The translations under genes were made by a program, and so were the position numbers. Below are positions 1 to 5,488 of a DNA stretch of 7,670 nt, piece after piece. The stretch is from Streptosporangiaceae bacterium (GTDB lineage Bacteria; Actinomycetota; Actinomycetes; Streptosporangiales; Streptosporangiaceae). Under the pieces are notes generated by a model. That model was not told where the DNA came from. It did no database searches and saw nothing but the letters and a program-made list of their open reading frames with translations. Numbering within the stretch: the first letter of the stretch is position 1; each line of letters begins with the position of its first letter. The DNA lies in the NCBI GenBank assembly GCA_030052355.1, contig JASIGS010000276.1, forward strand, positions 1 to 7,670. The letters run 5' to 3'.

Positions 1-1382
1 CCGACCTCGGGGAAGCCCGGGTAGCCAACCGGCCCCGAGCCGCGCACCACGAGGATCGAGTTAGCGTCGACATCGAGGTCTTCGTCCTCGGCGGCGGCGA
101 CGTACTCCTCGATGCTGTCGAAGACCACGGCGACGCCGCGGTGCTGCAGCAGGTCCGGTGCGGCGGCCGACACCTTCAGCACAGCGCCGTCCGGGCACAG
201 GGAGCCCCGCAGCACGACGGTGCCGTTCCCGGCCGGCTGGACGGGCTCGGCCACGGTCCTGATGACCTCGCGGTTCCAGCAGGGCGCCCCGGCTACGTTG
301 TCGGCAACCGGCCTGCCGGTGACGGTCAGCTGGCCGGAGTGCAGCAGGCTGGAAAGCTCGGCCATCACCGCGGGCAGGCCGCCAGCGTAGTAGAAATCCT
401 CCATCAGGAACCGGCCGGACGGCATCAGGTCAACCAGCAGCGGCACCGTGCTGCCGAGCAGGTCGAAGTCCTCAAGTCGCAGCGGCACGCCCGCCCGGCC
501 GGCGATGGCCAGCAGGTGCACCGCGGCGTTCGTGGAGCCGCCGATCGCGGCGTTCACGATGATGGCGTTCTCGAACGCCTCGCGGGTCAGGATCGCCGAC
601 GGGCGCAGGCCCTCGCGGACCATCTCGACGATCCGCTGTCCCGAGTGCTGCGCAGCCAGCAGGCGGCGCGAGTCCGCGGCGGGAACCGCGGCGGCACCGG
701 GCAGGCTGATGCCGAGAGCCTCGGCCATGCAGGCCATCGTCGACGCTGTTCCCATCGTCATGCAGTGCCCGGCGCTGCGCGACATGCAGCTCTCGGCTTC
801 GGCCAGGTCAGCGGCGGTGAGCTGGCCGGCCCTCTCCTGCTCGGTCATCTGCCACACGGCGGTCCCTGAGCCGATGTCCCTGCCGCGGAACTTGCCGTTC
901 AGCATCGGCCCGCCCGTGACCAGGATCGCGGGCAGGTCCACGCTGGCCGCTGCCATCAGCGAGGCCGGGGTGGTCTTGTCGCAGCCGGACAGCAGTACCA
1001 CGCCGTCCAGCGGATTGGCCCGCAGCGACTCCTCAAGCTCCATCGCCATCAGGTTGCGGAACAGCATCGCGGTCGGCCGCAGCATCGTCTCGCCCAGCGA
1101 CATGACCGGAAACTCCAGCGGGAAGCCGCCCGCGAGCAGGACACCGCGCTTGACCGCGGCCGCGACGGTGCGCAGGTGCGCGTTGCACGGCGTCAGCTCG
1201 GAGAAGCTGTTGGCGATCCCGATCACCGGCCTGCCGTCGAACAACTCGTCGCCGAAGCCCTCGTTGCGGATCCAGGACCGGTGCACGAACCCGTTGCGCC
1301 CGTCAGAGCCGAACCACTCGCTGCTTCGCATGCTTCCGTGCTCGGCCGCGTTCTGCCCGGCCAGGGCCCGGTCGTCGTTCAT
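1..1382 (-). CDS. Sugar-acid dehydratase, IlvD/Edd family (L-arabinonate dehydratase-like), 3'-truncated by window edge
   Basis: Predicted [2Fe-2S] dehydratase that removes water from an aldonic sugar acid to give a 2-keto-3-deoxy acid in non-phosphorylating sugar catabolism in the cytoplasm. About 460 codons are visible of a family length near 570-590. Seen in the sequence: the subgroup N-terminal signature SSEWFG...FVHRSW (residues 20-37), then SELTPCNAH with Cys66, SLGET with Glu98, SGCDKTTP with Cys134-Asp135-Lys136, and GHCMTMGTAST with Cys207. By comparison with Rhizobium L-arabinonate dehydratase, Cys66/134/207 would hold the cluster, Glu98 and Asp135 the Mg2+, and Lys136 would be the carbamylated lysine; Glu459 at the window edge may be another metal ligand. 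The catalytic serine lies outside. ATG 1382 is chosen for its ribosome binding site; ATG 1331 (MRSSEWFG) is an alternative. The subgroup is firm; the exact substrate (arabinonate, xylonate, galactonate, other) is not readable. It is unlikely to be the branched-chain amino acid enzyme IlvD itself. Confidence 0.9.
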   Translation of the reverse strand, partial: MNDDRALAGQNAAEHGSMRSSEWFGSDGRNGFVHRSWIRNEGFGDELFDGRPVIGIANSFSELTPCNAHLRTVAAAVKRGVLLAGGFPLEFPVMSLGETMLRPTAMLFRNLMAMELEESLRANPLDGVVLLSGCDKTTPASLMAAASVDLPAILVTGGPMLNGKFRGRDIGSGTAVWQMTEQERAGQLTAADLAEAESCMSRSAGHCMTMGTASTMACMAEALGISLPGAAAVPAADSRRLLAAQHSGQRIVEMVREGLRPSAILTREAFENAIIVNAAIGGSTNAAVHLLAIAGRAGVPLRLEDFDLLGSTVPLLVDLMPSGRFLMEDFYYAGGLPAVMAELSSLLHSGQLTVTGRPVADNVAGAPCWNREVIRTVAEPVQPAGNGTVVLRGSLCPDGAVLKVSAAAPDLLQHRGVAVVFDSIEEYVAAAEDEDLDVDANSILVVRGSGPVGYPGFPEV

Positions 1383-1386
1383 GGCA

Positions 1387-1391
1387 CCTCC
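1387..1391 (-). promoter_or_regulatory. Ribosome binding site of the dehydratase gene
   Basis: GGAGG (read on the minus strand as CCGGAGGTGCC-ATG) lies four bases before ATG 1382. It supports that start over the internal ATG at 1331. Confidence 0.7.
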
Positions 1392-1435
1392 GGAGAATCA
1401 TGAACTTCGCTTGCCGCCGTGGCACGCGCAGCGGT

Positions 1436-1461
1436 GACGCCCGCCTTTCGAGGCGCACGTC
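1436..1461 (-). terminator. Hairpin downstream of dnaG, possible terminator
   Basis: An inverted repeat with 11-base arms (1436-1446 and 1451-1461) around a four-base loop reads TTCG on the plus strand and CGAA on the minus strand. In the minus-strand RNA it has one mismatch and one G-U pair. It begins about 30 bases after the dnaG TAA and precedes the dehydratase ribosome binding site. There is no T-tract, so it may act as a weak terminator, an mRNA 3'-end stabiliser, or nothing. Confidence 0.35.
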
Positions 1462-1490
1462 GCCCGTGCAGTGCCATCGCCTTCTTCGGA

Positions 1491-3398
1491 TTAAAGCGCC
1501 CCGGACGCCCGCTCGGCGAGCACCTTCCTGCGCTGCTCGAGCGCGACGAGGTCGCCGAACGTCCGGTTGTACTGCGGCTGCTCGGTGACCGGGCTGAGCC
1601 GCTGCAACCGGGACTTGACGTCGGCGATCTGCCGGCTCACGGCCAGCTCCTCGACCCTGGCGATGACGGCGTCCGCGAACTTCGCGTCCGCCTCGCCCGC
1701 CGTGCCGGGGGCCTCGAGCGGCTCGACGGCAAGCCTGGTCACGAACCCGCGTGCGTTGTCGTTGGGCGCCGCCGCGAGCAGCCGGTCGGCCCACTCGCGA
1801 GCCGAGCTAGCGCTCGCCACGCCGCCGCAACCTGCCATCAGCTCGCGCACCGCGGTGTGCGCGGGGACGGTGAACACCCCGGCCGGCAGTTCGTCGAACG
1901 CCGGGCCGCACAGCGCTGGCCGCTGGACCGCGAGCTTGAGCGCCTGCCGTTCGACGTTCACCATCGGGTCGTTCTGGTTGTAGCCGTTGCGCTCTGCCAC
2001 AGCAGCCTCGCGGGCTGGCCCAGAGCCGTTCCGCGATGCCGCACCCGCCCTGGGCTGCCGACCGTGCGGCTGCCCGCCGTGCGCCCGCACCCGCCCGACG
2101 ACAAACTCCTCGTCCAAGATCCCGGTCCACCGGTCGAGGCTGCGGGCATAAAGCTCGCGCAGGCTCCCGTCCTTGATCCTGGCGACGATCGGCGCAGCGG
2201 CGTCGAGCGCGGCGAGCCGTCCCTCGACGGTCTCGAGGTTGTGCTCACTGAGCACGCTGCGGATCGCGAACTCGAACAGCGGCACCCGCTGTGCGATCAG
2301 GTCACGCACCGCGGCGTCGCCGTGCTTGAGCCTGACGTCACACGGGTCAAGCCCGTCGCCCTGCACGGCGACGAACGTCTGGGTGACGAACTTCTCCTCC
2401 ATGCCGAACGCGCGCAGCGCCGCCCGCTGCCCGGCGGCGTCGCCGTCGAAGGTGAAGATGACCTCGCCGCGGAACCGGCTGTCGTCCATCAGCAGCCGCC
2501 GCAGGATCGTGATGTGCCCGTCCCCGAACGACGTGCCGGAGGTAGCGACGGCCGTCCCGATGCCGGCCAGGTGGCAGGCCATCACGTCGGTGTAGCCCTC
2601 CACGACCACCGCCTGCCGCCGCTGCGCGATTTCGCGCTTGGCCAGGTCAGCCCCGTACAGCACCGAGCTCTTCTTGAACAGCACCGTCTCCGGCGTGTTC
2701 AGGTACTTCGGTCCGTCCGCGTCATCAGCGAGCTTGCGAGCGCCGAAAGCGATGACCTCGCCGGTCAGGTCCGCGATCGGCCACATCAGCCGGCCGCGGA
2801 ACTTGTCGATGAGCCCGCGCCTGCCCTCGCTCGCCAGGCCGCCGGACAGCAGCTCGGCATCGGTGAAACCGCGCCCGCGCAGGTGCCGGACCAGCGCGTC
2901 CCAGTCGGACGGCGAGTAGCCGACACCGAACTTCCTGGCATCGGCCGGCTCGAACCCGCGCGCGGACAGGAAGTCGCGCCCGCGAGCCGCCTCCGGGCCC
3001 GCCAGCTGCTCTGCGTAAAACTCGGCGGCGGCCCGGTGTGCATCGGTCAGCCGGCGGCGCAGCGTCTGCTCCTGGCCGGGGATGCGGCCGCCCTGCTCGT
3101 ACCGGAGCTCGATGCCGGCCCGGCTCGCCAGCCGCTCGACCGCCTCGGCGAAGCCCAGGTTGTCGATCTTCTGCACGAACTTGATGACGTCGCCGCCCTC
3201 GGCGCAGGCGAAGCAGTACCACAAGCCGTTCGACGGCGTGATGCCGAACGACGGGGTCTTCTCGTCGTGGAACGGGCACAGCCCCACCAGCCGGCCTGAA
3301 CCGGCCGGCCGCAGCTGCAGGTACTCCCCCACGACCTCGGCGATTGCGGAGCGCTCGCGAACCAGGGCGATGTCCTCGTCGCGGATCCGGCCTGCCAT
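1491..3398 (-). CDS. dnaG: DNA primase DnaG
   Basis: Synthesises RNA primers for lagging-strand replication together with the replicative helicase DnaB. The 635-residue product is full length for the family. Domains seen: N-terminal zinc-binding domain with Cys41, His44, Cys62 and Cys65 (CPFH...YCFAC); the RNA-polymerase-like catalytic core with RGRLMWPI and FGARKL near 201-222 and KYLNTPET near 231-238; a TOPRIM fold with Glu267 in VVVEGYTDV and Asp318/Asp320 in FTFDGDAAG; a DPCD motif at 351-354; a Gly/Arg/Ala-rich, probably disordered linker near 436-478; and a C-terminal region that should bind DnaB. ATG 3398 has AAGGGG five bases upstream, and the first residues (MAGRIRDEDI) match the usual primase start. 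It ends in TAA at 1491-1493. A candidate -10 and a DnaA-box-like site lie just upstream. The dgt gene that often accompanies dnaG in actinobacteria is not adjacent. Confidence 0.98.
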   Translation of the reverse strand: MAGRIRDEDIALVRERSAIAEVVGEYLQLRPAGSGRLVGLCPFHDEKTPSFGITPSNGLWYCFACAEGGDVIKFVQKIDNLGFAEAVERLASRAGIELRYEQGGRIPGQEQTLRRRLTDAHRAAAEFYAEQLAGPEAARGRDFLSARGFEPADARKFGVGYSPSDWDALVRHLRGRGFTDAELLSGGLASEGRRGLIDKFRGRLMWPIADLTGEVIAFGARKLADDADGPKYLNTPETVLFKKSSVLYGADLAKREIAQRRQAVVVEGYTDVMACHLAGIGTAVATSGTSFGDGHITILRRLLMDDSRFRGEVIFTFDGDAAGQRAALRAFGMEEKFVTQTFVAVQGDGLDPCDVRLKHGDAAVRDLIAQRVPLFEFAIRSVLSEHNLETVEGRLAALDAAAPIVARIKDGSLRELYARSLDRWTGILDEEFVVGRVRAHGGQPHGRQPRAGAASRNGSGPAREAAVAERNGYNQNDPMVNVERQALKLAVQRPALCGPAFDELPAGVFTVPAHTAVRELMAGCGGVASASSAREWADRLLAAAPNDNARGFVTRLAVEPLEAPGTAGEADAKFADAVIARVEELAVSRQIADVKSRLQRLSPVTEQPQYNRTFGDLVALEQRRKVLAERASGAL

Positions 3399-3418
3399 CC
3401 CCGCCCCTTCGCAGCACG

Positions 3419-3427
3419 TTGTCCACG
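3419..3427 (+). promoter_or_regulatory. DnaA-box-like 9-mer in the dnaG upstream region
   Basis: TTGTCCACG matches eight of nine bases of TTGTCCACA, the DnaA box preferred in high-GC actinobacteria. It overlaps the start point expected from the candidate dnaG -10 at 3430-3435. I noticed no second copy in the window. A single site with one mismatch may be chance. Confidence 0.35.
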
Positions 3428-3429
3428 GG

Positions 3430-3459
3430 AGTCTAGTCCCGGCCGCGCTCGGCCGTCGG
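3430..3459 (-). promoter_or_regulatory. Candidate dnaG promoter
   Basis: On the minus strand TAGACT (3435-3430) fits the actinobacterial -10 pattern TAnnnT. A weak -35, CCGACG (3459-3454), lies 18 bases upstream and keeps the GAC core. The start point would fall near 3423, giving a leader of about 25 bases that contains the AAGGGG ribosome binding site. This is assigned by pattern only. Confidence 0.4.
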
Positions 3460-3471
3460 GCGGCGCACTGG

Positions 3472-3477
3472 TACGGT
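3472..3477 (+). promoter_or_regulatory. Candidate -10 element of the HAD gene (leaderless transcript)
   Basis: TACGGT ends six bases before GTG 3484, the spacing expected when the transcript starts at the first base of the start codon. No purine-rich ribosome binding site lies before the GTG, which agrees with leaderless expression. The region where a -35 should sit (about 3449-3454, TCGGCC) is a poor match. Confidence 0.4.
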
Positions 3478-3483
3478 CGGCGC

Positions 3484-4188
3484 GTGGCTGCGACCCTCGT
3501 GCTCTGGGACGTCGATTACACGCTCGTGGACGCTGGGCAGACCGGCCTCGAGCTGTACGAGAACGTGTTCTGCGAGATGTTCGGCCTCGATTTCCCGGCG
3601 AACGTGCCATCGATGGCGGGCCGCACGGACAGCGCTATCGCACTTGACGTGCTCACGCTTGCGGGCGTGGCCGAGCCGCACGAGCAGGTCGCGGCCTTCC
3701 ATGGACTGATGGCGGTGCGGGCCCCGCAGCTGGCCGGCCTGGTCAGGGAACGCGGCAGGGTGTTGCCCGGCGCCGCCGAGGCGCTGGCCGCGCTGGCCAA
3801 CCGGCAGCGCGATGGCGAGCTGGTCCAGTCCCTGCTGACTGGCAACCTCCCGGAGCTGGCGAAGGTCAAGGTGACGGCGCTCGGCCTGACGGCGCACCTG
3901 GATCTGGCCTGCGGCGCTTACGGTGATGCAAGCCGGGTCCGCGCCGACCTCGTTCCCATAGCACGCAGGAACGCGGCCAACCGGTACGGTCACGACTACG
4001 GTGGCGACGCGACGGTGCTTATTGGCGACACGCCATACGACGTCGAGGCGGCGCTGGCCAACGGCGCGCGCGCCGTCGCCGTGGCGACCGGCAGGTTCAG
4101 CCGGGCGGAACTGGAAGCCGCGGGCGCGCACACGGTGCTTCCCGACCTCGCCGACACCGACCGCGTGCTGGCCGCGGTCCTCGGCTAG
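3484..4188 (+). CDS. HAD-superfamily hydrolase, phosphoglycolate phosphatase-like
   Basis: Predicted cytoplasmic Mg2+-dependent phosphatase of 234 residues, acting on a small phosphorylated metabolite. All haloacid dehalogenase motifs are visible: motif I WDVDYTL with the nucleophile Asp9 and acid/base Asp11; motif II LLTGN with Thr119; a motif III lysine at Lys127 or Lys129; and motif IV GDTPYD with Asp182 and Asp186. The helical stretch between motifs I and II (about residues 18-90) is the cap expected of a C1-type, PGP/GmhB-like member. Motif I carries Tyr where most members have Gly (DxDGT). The start is GTG 3484, just before the first beta strand; reading further upstream adds only sequence from the dnaG promoter side. 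It is divergent from dnaG and shares its stop with the convergent reductase. The substrate cannot be read from sequence; phosphoglycolate is only the best-known family substrate. Confidence 0.9.
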   Translation: MAATLVLWDVDYTLVDAGQTGLELYENVFCEMFGLDFPANVPSMAGRTDSAIALDVLTLAGVAEPHEQVAAFHGLMAVRAPQLAGLVRERGRVLPGAAEALAALANRQRDGELVQSLLTGNLPELAKVKVTALGLTAHLDLACGAYGDASRVRADLVPIARRNAANRYGHDYGGDATVLIGDTPYDVEAALANGARAVAVATGRFSRAELEAAGAHTVLPDLADTDRVLAAVLG

Positions 4189-5420
4189 CTGGCCGCCACC
4201 TCGCCGAGCGGTACCGCTGGATCGGTCAGTCGGGCAATGTCGACGCGGGTGCCCGCCTTGATCAGCGCCTGGATGTCGTCGTTGACGTCCCACACGTTGA
4301 CGTTCATGCCCGCTACCACGGCGCCGTCTTGCAGCCAGAACGCGATGAACTCAAGGGCGTCCTTGTCGCCCCGGTAGACGACCTGGTCGTAGTGGCCGGG
4401 CTCGGGCACCCCGGCCGCCTCCATGCCCAGGTCGTACTGGTCGCTGTAGAAGTACGGCACCCAGTCGTAGGACACTTGCTGGCCGAGCATGGCGCGTGCT
4501 GCCGCGGGGCCGCCGGACAGGGCGTTCGCCCAGTGCTCGACCCGCAGGCTCCGGCGCAGTACCGGGCTGAAGAAGTTTGCCGCATCGCCCGCGACGAAGA
4601 TGTCCGGGTCGGAGCTGCGGAGCGACTCGTCGACTCTGATGCCGTTGCCGGTGTCAAGCCCGGCGTCCTCGCCAAGCGCGACGTTGGGCGCTGCACCGAT
4701 GCCGACGATGACCGTGTCGGCGTTCAGCTGCGCGCCCGCCGAGGTCAGTACCTCCCGCACGTGGCCGCCGGTGCCGCGCAGCTCGCTCACGCCCTCACCG
4801 AGCCTGAAGGTCACCCCGTGGCTAGCATGCAGGCGCTCGAACACCTCGCCAAGTTCCGGGCCGACAGCCTGGTACAGGGGGGTTGGCGCGGGCTCGACAA
4901 CAGTGACCTCGCAGCCGTAGTGGCGCGCCGCGGCCGCGGTCTCGAGCCCGATCCAGCCAGCCCCGGCTATGACGACCTGGCCTTGCTGCTCGAGCGCCGC
5001 CCGCAGCACTTCGGAGTTCGCCAGGGTGCGCAAGTACAGCACGCCGTCCAGGTCCGCGCCCGGGACGGGCAGCCGCCGCGGTGACGCGCCAGTGGTCAGC
5101 AGCAGCCGGTCATAGCCGACCAGCTCGCCGTTCTCGAGCCGCACCTGCCTGGCTTCCCGGTCGATCGCCGTCGCGCGGGTGCCGAGCCGGAGGTCCACGT
5201 CGTTCTTCTCGTACCAGTCCGGGGGGTGCACGAACGCCGACTCGCGCTCGTCGTTGCCAAGCAGGTAACCCTTTGACAGCGGCGGCCGCTCGTAGGGCCG
5301 CTCGGTCTCAGCGCCGACCAGCACGACGGCTCCGTCGAAGCCCTCACCGCGCAGGGTCTCGGCAGCCTTGGCGCCTGCCAGGCTCGCCCCGATGATCACG
5401 AACGTTTGCGCTGCGGGCAT
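4185..5420 (-). CDS. NAD(P)H:ferredoxin reductase (FAD-dependent, ThcD/rhodocoxin reductase-like)
   Basis: FAD flavoprotein of 411 residues expected to pass electrons from NADH to a [2Fe-2S] ferredoxin serving a P450 or other oxygenase. Seen: the N-terminal FAD-binding GASLAG (11-16); YERPPLSKGYL (43-53), typical of oxygenase-coupled reductases; TTGASPRRLP near 109-118; a second Rossmann motif GAGWIG (153-158) whose second strand ends in Glu176, which favours NADH over NADPH; GIGAAPN (240-246); FVAGDAANF (275-283), the second FAD contact; HWANA (296-300); and a C-terminal reductase domain including YFYSDQYDLG (323-332). ATG 5420 is chosen because GGGAG lies six bases upstream and the FAD strand follows at once; an in-frame ATG at 5474 would add 18 low-complexity residues. 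No ferredoxin or oxygenase gene is visible beside it, so its partner is unknown. It lies 68 bases downstream of the WS/DGAT gene and may be co-transcribed with it. Confidence 0.93.
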   Translation of the reverse strand: MPAAQTFVIIGASLAGAKAAETLRGEGFDGAVVLVGAETERPYERPPLSKGYLLGNDERESAFVHPPDWYEKNDVDLRLGTRATAIDREARQVRLENGELVGYDRLLLTTGASPRRLPVPGADLDGVLYLRTLANSEVLRAALEQQGQVVIAGAGWIGLETAAAARHYGCEVTVVEPAPTPLYQAVGPELGEVFERLHASHGVTFRLGEGVSELRGTGGHVREVLTSAGAQLNADTVIVGIGAAPNVALGEDAGLDTGNGIRVDESLRSSDPDIFVAGDAANFFSPVLRRSLRVEHWANALSGGPAAARAMLGQQVSYDWVPYFYSDQYDLGMEAAGVPEPGHYDQVVYRGDKDALEFIAFWLQDGAVVAGMNVNVWDVNDDIQALIKAGTRVDIARLTDPAVPLGEVAAS

Positions 5421-5426
5421 TGGCTG

Positions 5427-5431
5427 CTCCC
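5427..5431 (-). promoter_or_regulatory. Ribosome binding site of the reductase gene
   Basis: GGGAG (in AAGGGAGCAGCCA-ATG on the minus strand) lies six bases before ATG 5420 and decides this start over the in-frame ATG at 5474. Confidence 0.65.
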
Positions 5432-5432
5432 T

Positions 5433-5450
5433 TCGCGCGGTGCCGCGCGA
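5433..5450 (-). other. Hairpin abutting the reductase ribosome binding site
   Basis: TCGCGCGG and CCGCGCGA form perfect 8-base arms (5433-5440 and 5443-5450) around two bases, effectively a 7-bp stem with a GCAC loop. On the minus strand the stem ends right where the AAGGGAG ribosome binding site begins. There is no T-tract. It could be an attenuator between WS/DGAT and the reductase, a structure affecting translation, or a processing site. Confidence 0.4.
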
Positions 5451-5488
5451 GGTCGCGGCTCCGGCAACCGTCAACGATAGCGGCCGGC

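Noticed and set aside
141..1437. Overlapping plus-strand open frames opposite the dehydratase gene
   Set aside because: They lie antisense to a clear IlvD/Edd-family gene and show no domain of their own.
1419..3299. 626-codon open frame on the plus strand opposite dnaG
   Set aside because: dnaG on the minus strand has every family motif and is full length. The antisense frame is low complexity, rich in Arg, Ala, Pro, Leu and Val, with no recognisable domain, as expected opposite a high-GC gene.
3433..4293. 286-codon minus-strand frame over the HAD gene
   Set aside because: It is antisense to the HAD gene with intact motifs, and would run into the dnaG promoter and the reductase gene. The composition is typical of a shadow frame.
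5421..5474. N-terminal extension of the reductase from ATG 5474
   Set aside because: The added 18 residues are low complexity and cover the hairpin and the good ribosome binding site of ATG 5420. The FAD-binding strand starts directly after ATG 5420.
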